64,000 bases of DNA. Origin: Streptomyces lunaelactis. GTDB lineage: Bacteria; Actinomycetota; Actinomycetes; Streptomycetales; Streptomycetaceae. Location of the stretch: positions 4,960,001-5,024,000 of the forward strand of contig NZ_CP026304.1 in assembly GCF_003054555.1 (NCBI RefSeq), read 5' to 3'. The notes below the pieces were generated by a model, which was not told the origin of the DNA, ran no database searches, and saw nothing but the letters and a program-made list of their open reading frames with translations. Position 1 is the stretch's first letter, and the number at the start of each line of letters is the position of its first letter. Below are positions 1-6,842 of the stretch, in pieces. Both the position numbers and the translations under genes were made by a program.

Positions 1-756
1 GTTGGCGGAGATCGACACGGTCACATAGCCCTGGGAGGCCAGCAGTTCCTGGTCGCGCAGATAGCCCCGGTGGCTCGGGATCGGCTTGGCACCCTTGGCA
101 CAGGGCCAGTCGATGTCCGGCTGGTCGCTGCCCGGGACGTAGCAGGTGCTGTGCCGGCCGTGCAGGAACAGTGCGACCGGACGCTTGCCCTTGGCGTCCT
201 TCGGTGCGACGACGACGCCGCGCATCTCGACGGGCGCGGAGAGGCCGGGCAGGCGTATCGAGTCGAGCGCGTACTCGCCGGTGACCGTGCGGTACGCGCC
301 GGGCTTGCCCGGGTCGACGGAGCCGGCCGGGAGCTTGGCAGGCGGTTTCGCGGCGGAAGGGGAGCGCCGGTCACGAGCGCCGTCTGCCTTCTGGTCCAGC
401 CGCCGGCCGGCCGCCAGCACCTGTAGGTCCGCCAGATCCGATGTGCGCGCGTCGGAGAGTGGCAGTCGGAAGGTCCGGCCGTCCTTCTCCGGCTCGGGCA
501 CGCCGACCAGCTTGCCGTCGGCGTGGAACTCCACGCGCGCGTCGCCCACCGGCACCGGGCGCGGGGAACGCCACTCCAGGGCTTGTTCCCCCTTGGTGTT
601 CGTGATCTGCCAGCCGGGCGGCAGGTCATCGTCATTCGCGGCCGAGACGGGCGTGACGTGGGGTGGCTGCGGCTGGGCGTAAGCCACTGCCGGCGACACC
701 CCCGCCACCGTGAGCACCGCTATCGCGGTGGCCCACACTCTCCGGGCACGTATCAA
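1..756 (-). CDS. Secreted alpha/beta hydrolase, 3' end outside the window
   Basis: The first 252 codons of a gene that runs off the left edge. The start is taken as TTG at 756-754 because GAGGAGAGA lies just upstream and a clean signal peptide follows (MIRARRVW, then a hydrophobic stretch ending PAVAYAQ, about residues 1-28). Residues 180-252 contain a central beta strand and VALFLHGRHS at 194-203. That is the oxyanion HG turn of alpha/beta hydrolases, followed by a CYVPG segment typical of large secreted Streptomyces hydrolases of unknown substrate. The catalytic serine lies outside the window, so specificity cannot be judged. It is transcribed leftwards as a single gene, with a 209-base gap to the chitinase. 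Confidence 0.8.
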   Translation of the reverse strand, partial: MIRARRVWATAIAVLTVAGVSPAVAYAQPQPPHVTPVSAANDDDLPPGWQITNTKGEQALEWRSPRPVPVGDARVEFHADGKLVGVPEPEKDGRTFRLPLSDARTSDLADLQVLAAGRRLDQKADGARDRRSPSAAKPPAKLPAGSVDPGKPGAYRTVTGEYALDSIRLPGLSAPVEMRGVVVAPKDAKGKRPVALFLHGRHSTCYVPGSDQPDIDWPCAKGAKPIPSHRGYLRDQELLASQGYVTVSISAN

Positions 757-911
757 CTTCTCTCTCCTCAACCCCCCGGGTGGGGCGCCCGGTTGGGCCC
801 GGGTGCCTCTCGATCCCGGAGGACGGGGAGAAGATCCTTCTGGTTGCCTGGGGGCGCGTGAACAGCGAGTGGCCACGGTGACTGTGGCGCGAAATGGGGC
901 TCACATGGCTG

Positions 912-948
912 ACCGCGGGCCGGGGGAGCGTTCTCCCCGGCCCGCGGT
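912..948 (-). terminator. Strong stem-loop downstream of the chitinase
   Basis: A perfect 14-bp inverted repeat (ACCGCGGGCCGGGG and its complement) with a nine-base loop lies 18 bases past the chitinase stop. It has no U-tract, as usual in Streptomyces. The rest of 757-965 holds only the hydrolase leader. Confidence 0.75.
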
Positions 949-965
949 CTGTGTGGGGGGTGGTG

Positions 966-1871
966 TCAGCAGTACAGGTTGGAACCTGTCGGCACGCCCA
1001 GGATCTGCGTGAACTGCGTGTAGTTGTTCACGCGGCTCTGCACCTGCGCCGGGTTCTTGCCGTCGCACTCGAGCGAGCCGTTGATGGAGCGGATGGTCTG
1101 GCCGAAGCCGGCCTGGTTGACCATCGCGTTGTGCGGGGTCATCGTGCCGGGGCCGTTCTGGGTGTTCCAGTACCAGAGGCCGGTCTTCCAGGCGACCGCG
1201 GCGTCGTTCTGCACAAGCCACGGGTTGTTGAGAAGGTCGATGCCGAGCGCGTCGCCCGCCGCCTTGTAGTTGAAGTTCCAGCTGAGCTGGATCGGCCCGC
1301 GGCCGTAGTACGCGGCCTGGCCGGCCGGGCAGCCGTAGGGCTGGCTCCAGTCGCAGTAGTGCGGGTAGTTGGCCTGGTTCTGCTCCACGATGTGGACCAG
1401 ACCACCCGTCTCGTGGGAGACGTTGGCGAGGAAGGCCGCGGCCTCCTGCTTCTTGACGGTGTCACTGCCGGAGTTCGCGAAGCCCGGGTACGCGCTCAGC
1501 GCCGCGGTCAGACCGCTGTACGTGTAGAACGAATTCCGGCTCGGGAACATCTGGTTGAACTGCGACTCACTCACCACGAAGCCGGACGGGGAGGGGTTCC
1601 CGCCGCCGCTGCAGGTGTGCGGGTTCCAGTACCAGGTGCTGATCGTCGGGTCGTAACCCGGGTTGTCGTGCTCGGCGATGTAGTACTTGCCGTCGGTGTA
1701 TTTGACAACGTTGCCAGTGACGTACCAGGCGCCCTGCTGCCAGTTGGGCGCGGAGGTGCAGGCGTCCGCCGCGGCGGAGGGGGCTGCGGTTGCGGACGGG
1801 ATGAGCCCGGCCGCCAGCCCGGCTCCGGCGACGATCGCGACCAGCCATATTTTGATGCGCTGTCTCAGCAC
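966..1871 (-). CDS. Secreted GH19 chitinase with chitin-binding domain
   Basis: A 301-residue endochitinase that hydrolyses chitin outside the cell. A signal peptide spans about residues 1-34. A CBM5/12 chitin-binding module follows at 38-87 (NWQQGAWYVTGNVV, then paired aromatic residues), then a short Gly/Pro linker, then a GH19 catalytic domain at 98-301. SHETGG places the catalytic acid at E154. E163 lies nine residues on, the same spacing as the two catalytic glutamates of Streptomyces ChiC-type enzymes. The start is GTG with AAGGAGTGAG upstream. Two DasR-like sites upstream suggest N-acetylglucosamine control. The gene is monocistronic. Confidence 0.95.
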   Translation of the reverse strand: MLRQRIKIWLVAIVAGAGLAAGLIPSATAAPSAAADACTSAPNWQQGAWYVTGNVVKYTDGKYYIAEHDNPGYDPTISTWYWNPHTCSGGGNPSPSGFVVSESQFNQMFPSRNSFYTYSGLTAALSAYPGFANSGSDTVKKQEAAAFLANVSHETGGLVHIVEQNQANYPHYCDWSQPYGCPAGQAAYYGRGPIQLSWNFNYKAAGDALGIDLLNNPWLVQNDAAVAWKTGLWYWNTQNGPGTMTPHNAMVNQAGFGQTIRSINGSLECDGKNPAQVQSRVNNYTQFTQILGVPTGSNLYC

Positions 1872-1952
1872 TCGCTCACTCCTTCACAGCAACGGCGATG
1901 CCGTGGTGGGGGGTTGTGCCGCTCACTCAAGCGCGTTGGCATGATCGAGTCA

Positions 1953-1964
1953 AGGTATAGACCA
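1953..1964. promoter_or_regulatory. DasR-like operator (dre) 1 upstream of the chitinase
   Basis: AGGTATAGACCA matches the core dre palindrome TGGTCTAGACCA at 10 of 12 positions. It lies 82-93 bases upstream of the chitinase start. In Streptomyces, chitinase promoters carry paired repeats of this type. Confidence 0.6.
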
Positions 1965-1974
1965 ATGAGAATCT

Positions 1975-1986
1975 TGGTCTAGTCCA
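1975..1986. promoter_or_regulatory. DasR-like operator (dre) 2 upstream of the chitinase
   Basis: TGGTCTAGTCCA matches the core dre palindrome at 11 of 12 positions and lies 22 bases from the first site, centre to centre. It covers the stop codon of the upstream DUF397 gene, so the chitinase promoter reaches into its neighbour. Confidence 0.65.
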
Positions 1987-2218
1987 AAATTGTGACTGTG
2001 AACGCGGTCCACGCGGCTGGATCCAGCGTGAGGACGGGGCCGTCGGGGTTCTTGGAGTCCCGGACGTGGACGGCGGTGGGGTGGGTGGCGACCTCGACGC
2101 ACTCACCTCCTTCGTCGCCGCTGTACGTGGACTTGTGCCAGTCGTAGGCGACTTCGAGGCAGTCGCCGCCGTCGCTGCCGCTGTAGCTGGACTTGAACCA
2201 GTGCAGTGCGATGCTCAT
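1979..2218 (-). CDS. DUF397 protein with a duplicated motif
   Basis: A 79-residue acidic protein of the DUF397 family, the small partner that accompanies Scr1/WhiJ-like Xre regulators in streptomycetes. The signature FKSSYSGSDGGDCLEVA at the N-terminus is repeated as HKSTYSGDEGGECVEVA. Only the second copy continues into the VRDSKNPDGPVL part of the domain, so the gene has an internal partial duplication. The start overlaps the stop of the upstream Xre gene (ATGA), so the two are translationally coupled. The function is presumed to be regulatory. The biochemical role is not established. Confidence 0.9.
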   Translation of the reverse strand: MSIALHWFKSSYSGSDGGDCLEVAYDWHKSTYSGDEGGECVEVATHPTAVHVRDSKNPDGPVLTLDPAAWTAFTVTILD

Positions 2219-3039
2219 TGCTCTCCTAGCAAACGGCCCAACAGGCCCACTGTGTCCTCTTGGTTGAGGGCCTGAGTCCGCAGCATCGCATACCTCTGGG
2301 AAAGGATGCTCACCTCGTCGAGGTCCGAAATGAGCTGGCTTCCACGCTGAGTTTCGGCGTACGCGAGGTACTGGTGATCCACGGTCTCCAGCAGGATGAA
2401 GGGGCCGTCGAGAGCGGGGTGGGACCCTCGATCGAGCGGCATGACCTGGATGGAGACGCCGGGGAGTTGGGCGCAGGTACGGAGGTGGCGGATTTGTTCC
2501 GCGTAGGTCTCCGTGTCTCCGAGGCGGAGCATGAGTACCGGTTGCCAGATGACGAAGCTGATGCTCAATGGGTTCTTGCGGTGCAGGATCTCCTGGCGCT
2601 CAATTCGGGTTGTGGCGCGCTTGGTGATCTCATCCTCGTCGAGGATCGGGATGCGGCTGCGGAAGACAGCCCGGGCATAGTTCTCGGTCTGCAGTTGGCC
2701 TGGCACGACCTGGTTCTGATACGAGGACACGGCGATTGCCTCGCGCTCCGCGTCCATGAACTCTGCGGCCCAGACCGGAAAGCGGTCAATCTCCGGCATG
2801 TTGTCTACCGCCGTCTCCAGCGCCCTCTTCGTATCGAGGACCCGGTCCAGCACCTTCGCCAGGTCCGGCTTCAGTGGGCGGCGGCCCTGCTCCACCGATG
2901 CGATCGTCTCCTCGTGTACGCAGACGCGCTCGGCCAGTTCGCGCTGCCTCAGCCCGGCGAACTCCCGGAACATGGCCAACTGCGCGCCCACGAGCTTCAT
3001 CGCCGACGCGTTCTTCCGCTGCCGCTTTCTGGGGTGCAT
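2215..3039 (-). CDS. Xre-family regulator with DUF5753 (Scr1/WhiJ-like)
   Basis: A 274-residue DNA-binding regulator. An N-terminal Xre helix-turn-helix (about residues 15-70, with LRQRELAERV and TIASVEQGRRP) is followed by the long DUF5753 sensor-like domain (about 90-270), the standard layout of this family. The ATG at 3039 was preferred to the further-upstream ATG at 3153 because GGGGAG lies ten bases upstream and the family begins close to this point. The gene couples to the DUF397 gene downstream and is divergent from an ATPase gene. Family members influence sporulation and antibiotic production. The specific target here is unknown. Confidence 0.9.
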   Translation of the reverse strand: MHPRKRQRKNASAMKLVGAQLAMFREFAGLRQRELAERVCVHEETIASVEQGRRPLKPDLAKVLDRVLDTKRALETAVDNMPEIDRFPVWAAEFMDAEREAIAVSSYQNQVVPGQLQTENYARAVFRSRIPILDEDEITKRATTRIERQEILHRKNPLSISFVIWQPVLMLRLGDTETYAEQIRHLRTCAQLPGVSIQVMPLDRGSHPALDGPFILLETVDHQYLAYAETQRGSQLISDLDEVSILSQRYAMLRTQALNQEDTVGLLGRLLGEQ

Positions 3040-3061
3040 ACACGTCCAACTCCCCACCCAC

Positions 3062-3094
3062 ATCCGTACGTCACGCACTCGGGACCGTACGGAT
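3062..3094. promoter_or_regulatory. Inverted repeat between the Xre regulator and the ATPase gene
   Basis: ATCCGTACG (3062-3070) and its exact complement CGTACGGAT (3086-3094) flank 15 bases in the divergent promoter region. A third half-site, TGTACGG, follows at about 3100. It is a likely autoregulatory operator for the Xre protein. This is inference from position and symmetry only. Confidence 0.45.
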
Positions 3095-3151
3095 TTCTTG
3101 TACGGCTGCACGCACTGCATCATCTTAGTCACGGGGAGTGACGCTCGTTTC

Positions 3152-3553
3152 ATGGATGACGTGATTCAACAGCCCTCCCTGCGCGAACAGTTCTACCGTC
3201 GCGAGCGGCGGTCCGTGCCCGCCGCCAGGCAGTTCGTGCGCGAGACCATCGCCGACTGGGGCCTCGGCGCGCGGGCCGACGACGTACTGCTCTGTGTGAG
3301 CGAACTGGCCACCAACGCACTCGTGCACGGCGTACCACCCGGCCGTGGCTATCGGCTGCGGCTGTGGCTGTACGGCGACGGGCTCCTTCGTGTCGAGGTG
3401 CACGACAGCGGCGACGGGCAGCCGTCCGTCCGTGAGCCGGACGGGGAGTCGGGGCGGGGGCTGATGCTCGTGGACGCGCTCGCCGACAAGTGGGGGGTCG
3501 GCGAGCGCGATCCAGGCAAGATCGTGTGGTGCGAGTTCGGCGCTACTTCTTGA
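3152..3553 (+). CDS. RsbW-like ATP-binding protein (anti-sigma-factor-type kinase fold)
   Basis: A 133-residue GHKL ATPase-domain protein. The N box ELATNALVHG (about residues 50-59) and the G1 box VHDSGDGQP (about 80-88), plus a later ESGRGLMLV glycine loop, define the Bergerat ATP-binding fold. Such proteins in Streptomyces act as anti-sigma factors or kinase-like partners. The reading frame could extend upstream, but ATG at 3152 has GGGGAG 13 bases upstream and agrees with family length. It is divergent from the Xre/DUF397 pair, the usual three-gene arrangement. Confidence 0.88.
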   Translation: MDDVIQQPSLREQFYRRERRSVPAARQFVRETIADWGLGARADDVLLCVSELATNALVHGVPPGRGYRLRLWLYGDGLLRVEVHDSGDGQPSVREPDGESGRGLMLVDALADKWGVGERDPGKIVWCEFGATS

Positions 3554-3923
3554 GAAGGTCCGCGATGCGGGACAGGCCGTCCGCCGCGTGGCCCTGTTCG
3601 ATCGCCGGTCCAGGACCGCCTGGAACTTGGTGCCGCTCGCGAGGGCGGGCCGGTGGGTCTCGAAGGCCTGCGTCCCGCCGCTGTAGAAGACGTACGCATG
3701 GGGGCCCGCGATCATCTGCGGCACGGCCATGATGCCGCCGTCGAGGTACTGGGCGCCCTGCGCTCCGGGCGGGCAGTGCGCCCTGGGCGACCAGAGGGCC
3801 GGTTTTCGCGGCGGATCTGTTCCAGACGGTCGTGGGGTGGCCCGCCTTGAGGAAGGCTGCGGCGAGGGCCGTACCCATGATTCCGAGGCCGACGACGGAG
3901 ACCGGGGAAGTGCTGGCAGACAT
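3543..3923 (-). pseudogene. Decayed NAD-binding 6PGDH/imine-reductase-like gene
   Basis: The N-terminus is intact: ATG at 3923 with AAGGAG upstream, and a Rossmann motif VVGLGIMGTALAAAF. After about 49 codons the frame breaks. A second frame (about 3783-3590) encodes LDGGIMAVPQMI and FYSGGTQAFETHRP, family residues from about position 120 on. The final GLSRIADLLKK* is back in the first frame. Full-length relatives are about 290 residues, but only about 125 codons remain. The gene therefore has an internal deletion plus frameshifts. Its 3' end overlaps the ATPase gene end by 11 bases. Confidence 0.8.
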
Positions 3924-4019
3924 GGGTGTGCTCCTTGGATCCACGGGATGCGGCGGCTTGGCGGGCGCGCTCCGGTCCCGCTCTGGCGCGCTCCCGATCA
4001 CGGGCGCAGAAACAGGAAC

Positions 4020-4044
4020 AAGTACCGACTATTAAGTCGGGTAC
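4020..4044. promoter_or_regulatory. Palindrome upstream of the decayed imine-reductase gene
   Basis: AGTACCGACT-ATTA-AGTCGGGTACT is a near-perfect inverted repeat about 100 bases upstream of the pseudogene start. Its AT-rich centre resembles an operator for a winged-helix (HxlR- or TetR-type) repressor. No such regulator is adjacent, so it is probably left over from the decayed gene. Confidence 0.4.
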
Positions 4045-4136
4045 TCACCATCCGGTAAGTGGGTGGTGGTCGGCGCCCGGGCGGCGCACTCTGGAGGGAG
4101 TACCGCTTGAAGCGGTGCCACTGGAGGTGATCCGCC

Positions 4137-4406
4137 ATGGAGACTCTCGTCGGATGGCACATCGAGATGGAATTCCAGGAAGAAGGCGACCGGACCAGGT
4201 CGGCCGCCATGGTGAGGCTCGGCGACGGCACGGAAATACGCGGCCACGGCAACGCCCAGCGTCACCCGTCGGATTCGGAACAGCTGCGGGTCGGCGAGGA
4301 GATCGCGGGCGCACGGGCGCTCATGGACATCGCCTCGCAGCTGCTGCAGAAGGCCCACGTCGAGATCGACGAGGCCTCGGGCAGAACGTCGCACGCGCTG
4401 ATGTGA
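4137..4406 (+). CDS. DUF1876 protein (Rv2632c-like)
   Basis: An 89-residue protein of the DUF1876 family. It has a short beta-rich N-terminus (WHIEMEFQEEG, TRSAAMVRLGDGTEIRGHGNAQRHP) and one helix (IGARALMDIASQLLQ-like). GGAGGTGAT lies close upstream of the ATG. Members are small conserved actinobacterial proteins of unknown function. The gene stands alone and ends at a strong terminator. Confidence 0.85.
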   Translation: METLVGWHIEMEFQEEGDRTRSAAMVRLGDGTEIRGHGNAQRHPSDSEQLRVGEEIAGARALMDIASQLLQKAHVEIDEASGRTSHALM

Positions 4407-4420
4407 CGGGATGCGGTGCA

Positions 4421-4446
4421 GCCCCCACCGGGGATCCGGTGGGGGC
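4421..4446. terminator. Bidirectional terminator between convergent genes
   Basis: GCCCCCACCGG, loop GGAT, CCGGTGGGGGC: a perfect 11-bp stem between the ends of the DUF1876 gene and the DUF4232 lipoprotein gene. Confidence 0.8.
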
Positions 4447-4476
4447 CACACCCGTGCCGGCCGAGTCCAGCAGGGC

Positions 4477-5172
4477 CTAATAGGTGAGCGCGTCGGACAT
4501 GTCGCTCTGCCAGTAGCTGACGGCCGCGTTGTCGTCGATGTACGTGCCGGCGGGGAGGGTCAGCCGGTCGGCGGCCGTTCCGGTCGATCCGGAGCCGCTG
4601 CGCGGGGCGAAGTGGACGGTGAGGGCCTTCGCCGTATACCCGTTCTCGCCGCTGCTGTCGCCGGACAGGATGATCGAGGCGTACGCGGACTCCCCCGGGG
4701 CGAGGGTGACGACCGCCTGCGGTCGGCTGTCGTCCACGACCCGCGTGGGGGCCTGGGCGTCGTCGAAGCGGAGGAGCGGGGCGTGGTACGCGTTGCACGC
4801 CTTGGAGCCGGTGTTGGTCAGGGTCAGCAGCAGGTGGTTGATGGGGCGGCTCACCTGGCTGACGCTGACCTTGGTGTTCTCGCCGACGCAGGCGGTGGTG
4901 ACGGGGGCCGGGTCGCTGCCGCTGCCCGTGCCGCTGCCCGTGCCGCTGCCCGTGCCGGTGTCGCGCGCCTTTCCACTGCCCGCGGGGGTCCGCTCCGGGT
5001 TCGCCGCGGGCTGCCCGGTCCCGCCGGTGGCCGGGGCCTTGGGAGCACCAGGAGCATCGGGCGCGCTGGTGGACGGGGCCGAGGCGTCCGGCTTCTTTCC
5101 GTCGTCCGTCGACTGGCAGGCGGTCAGTGGGAGGGCGGCCAGCAGAGCGGCGGCTACGGCGGTTTTGCGCAT
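4477..5172 (-). CDS. DUF4232 lipoprotein
   Basis: A 231-residue exported lipoprotein. The signal sequence ends in the lipobox LTAC (Cys19). A disordered linker at residues 20-90 is rich in Ser, Pro, Ala, Gly and Thr and contains GSGTGSGTGSGTGSG. A DUF4232 beta-sandwich domain follows at about 93-228, with a conserved cysteine pair in TACVGEN and KACNAY. DUF4232 proteins are common, mostly uncharacterised cell-surface proteins of actinomycetes. The ATG at 5172 directly begins a typical signal peptide. Confidence 0.88.
   Translation of the reverse strand: MRKTAVAAALLAALPLTACQSTDDGKKPDASAPSTSAPDAPGAPKAPATGGTGQPAANPERTPAGSGKARDTGTGSGTGSGTGSGSDPAPVTTACVGENTKVSVSQVSRPINHLLLTLTNTGSKACNAYHAPLLRFDDAQAPTRVVDDSRPQAVVTLAPGESAYASIILSGDSSGENGYTAKALTVHFAPRSGSGSTGTAADRLTLPAGTYIDDNAAVSYWQSDMSDALTY
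4910..4965. repeat. Twelve-base tandem repeats inside the lipoprotein gene
   Basis: The unit CTGCCCGTGCCG is repeated about four times with minor changes and encodes the Gly-Ser-Gly-Thr linker of the DUF4232 lipoprotein. Length variation by slippage is likely. Confidence 0.7.
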
Positions 5173-5205
5173 CGTGTTCGGTTCTCCCCGTGTGGTCGGT
5201 CTGGG

Positions 5206-5310
5206 TCAGTAGTGGCAGATGAGGGCCGTGACGATCACGGTCGCCGCGATCAGTACGAGCACGGCCACGGCATCGGTCACGCTGCTGCTGATTCGGCTTC
5301 GGATTCGCAT
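5206..5310 (-). CDS. Possible 34-residue single-pass membrane peptide
   Basis: The peptide begins with a cationic N-terminus MRIRSRISSS, followed by one hydrophobic helix (VAVLVLIAATVIVTALI) and a short tail CHY. It ends 33 bases upstream of the DUF4232 lipoprotein start on the same strand, so the two could be co-transcribed. ATG at 5310 has no clear ribosome-binding site. A GTG ten codons in is an alternative. The support is the strong membrane segment and position. It could still be chance. Confidence 0.4.
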   Translation of the reverse strand: MRIRSRISSSVTDAVAVLVLIAATVIVTALICHY

Positions 5311-5441
5311 TGATCACAGCCTGCGCGGCGGCGGATTCCGGCCGCAACGGCCGCCGGACCATTGGGGATGCTGGAATGCTTGCGCGTACTGTGACCTGGG
5401 GGGATGTCCCGTCCCTGGAACGGCATTCCGGGACAGTGGAC

Positions 5442-5485
5442 GCAGCTCAGCAGGGCTTACGAGGCAGCTCAGCAGGGCTTACGAG
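5442..5485. repeat. Exact 22-bp tandem duplication in the leader of the next gene
   Basis: Two identical, directly adjacent 22-base units (5442-5463 and 5464-5485, each starting GCAGCTCAGCAGG) end at the ribosome-binding site of the Xre-type membrane protein gene. Confidence 0.85.
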
Positions 5486-5498
5486 GGGGAAGACGGCA

Positions 5499-6821
5499 GT
5501 GGCGACGCCAGAGGCCGAGGAGTTCGCGGCCCTGCTCAGGGAACTGAAGGACCGCTCGGGACGCAGCTACGGGGTGCTGGCGGGCAAACTCCATGTCAGT
5601 ACGTCCACGCTCCACCGGTACTGCAACGGCGACGCCGTCCCCACCGAGTACGCGCCCGTGGAGCGGCTCGCCCGGCTGTGCGCGGCGACGCCGGACGAGC
5701 ACGTGGAGCTGCACCGGCGCTGGATCCTGGCGGACGGTGCCCGGCGCCGGGCACGGGCCGAGGGCGCGGCGCCGGAGACTGTTCCCGAGGCGGCGGCGGT
5801 TCCTCCGGCGGCCTCTGGCGTGGTTCCGGGGACGGTGGCTCCGGTTGCGGTGACGGGCACCGTACAGGCGCCGGCCGAGCCGGAAGCGGTGCCCGAGGCC
5901 GAGACCGTCCTCGCGGCCCGCACCCGCAACCCCAAGCGGCTGCGCATCGCCCTCGCGGCAGGCGCCGTCGTCGCCCTCGCCGTACCGGCCGCCTTCATCG
6001 CGAGCCACGCCGCCACGCAGGACCCGGACGGAAAGGGCAAGCCCGTCGCCGGGGCCAGTGCCCCGCCCGGCACCGCCGCGTCGCCCCGGACCCCCAGCGC
6101 CTCCCCGAGCGGCAGCGCTGCCCCGAGCGTGTCGCCGAGCGGGAGTCCGTCGGCCTCACCGTCCCCGAGCCGCGCGGCCACACCTCCGGCGACCGTCGGC
6201 GTCCCCCTGCGCGTCGGCATCAGTTCGTACAACTGGGACTCGCCCTGCGGCCAGTACTACCTGCTCGACCAGGAGCCGGACGCCGTCCCGCCGCCGCCCG
6301 CACCGCAGGACAACCGCGGCTGGGCCCGCGCGCTGGGCGGGGTGGACGGCGGCCATATGCAGCTCCAGCTGACCGCGACCGGCAAGAGCGCGGACTCGGT
6401 GGTGCTGAACGCCGTTCACGTACGGGTCGTGGGGCGCAACGCACCCCTCGACTGGAAGGCGTACTCGATGGGGGACGGCTGCGGCAGCGGTGTCACCCCG
6501 CAGACCTTCGACGTCGACCTGGACGCCGCGCACCCGCTGGTGAAGCCCGTGGCGGGGCAGAACGGCGACACCGTCGTGCCCGCCAAGGACTTCCCGTACA
6601 AGGTCGCGTCCAACGATCCGCAGGTGCTCAACCTCGACGTCCACACCGAGGGCCACGACATCAGCTGGTACCTGGAGCTCGACTGGAGCAGCGGCGACCG
6701 GCGCGGCACAGTGCGTGTCGACGACGGCGGCGAGCCGTTCCGTACGAGCGCGATCGAGGGCCGGACCGAGTACGGGTACTGGCCGGACAAGGGCGAGTGG
6801 GTCGCCCGGTCCGGCCAGTAG
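5499..6821 (+). CDS. Xre-type HTH protein with membrane anchor and extracytoplasmic domain
   Basis: A 440-residue bitopic protein. An N-terminal helix-turn-helix (about residues 5-60; SYGVLAGKLHVSTSTLHRYCNG) is followed by an Ala/Pro/Glu-rich linker. One transmembrane helix lies at about 150-170 (IALAAGAVVALAVPAAFIA), then a Ser/Pro-rich stalk with repeated SPSGS motifs. The C-terminal domain starts near 232 (VGISSYNWDSPCGQYYLL) and has no function I can name. The start was set at GTG 5499 because GAGGGGGAAG lies just upstream, although the frame is open further back. Related proteins are numerous in Streptomyces and probably couple a surface signal to transcription. Confidence 0.8.
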   Translation: MATPEAEEFAALLRELKDRSGRSYGVLAGKLHVSTSTLHRYCNGDAVPTEYAPVERLARLCAATPDEHVELHRRWILADGARRRARAEGAAPETVPEAAAVPPAASGVVPGTVAPVAVTGTVQAPAEPEAVPEAETVLAARTRNPKRLRIALAAGAVVALAVPAAFIASHAATQDPDGKGKPVAGASAPPGTAASPRTPSASPSGSAAPSVSPSGSPSASPSPSRAATPPATVGVPLRVGISSYNWDSPCGQYYLLDQEPDAVPPPPAPQDNRGWARALGGVDGGHMQLQLTATGKSADSVVLNAVHVRVVGRNAPLDWKAYSMGDGCGSGVTPQTFDVDLDAAHPLVKPVAGQNGDTVVPAKDFPYKVASNDPQVLNLDVHTEGHDISWYLELDWSSGDRRGTVRVDDGGEPFRTSAIEGRTEYGYWPDKGEWVARSGQ

Positions 6822-6842
6822 GGGGTCAGAGGCGCTCGGCCC

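Noticed and set aside
5442..5485. Direct repeats as a CRISPR array
   Set aside because: The two copies are directly adjacent with no spacer. No cas genes occur in the window.
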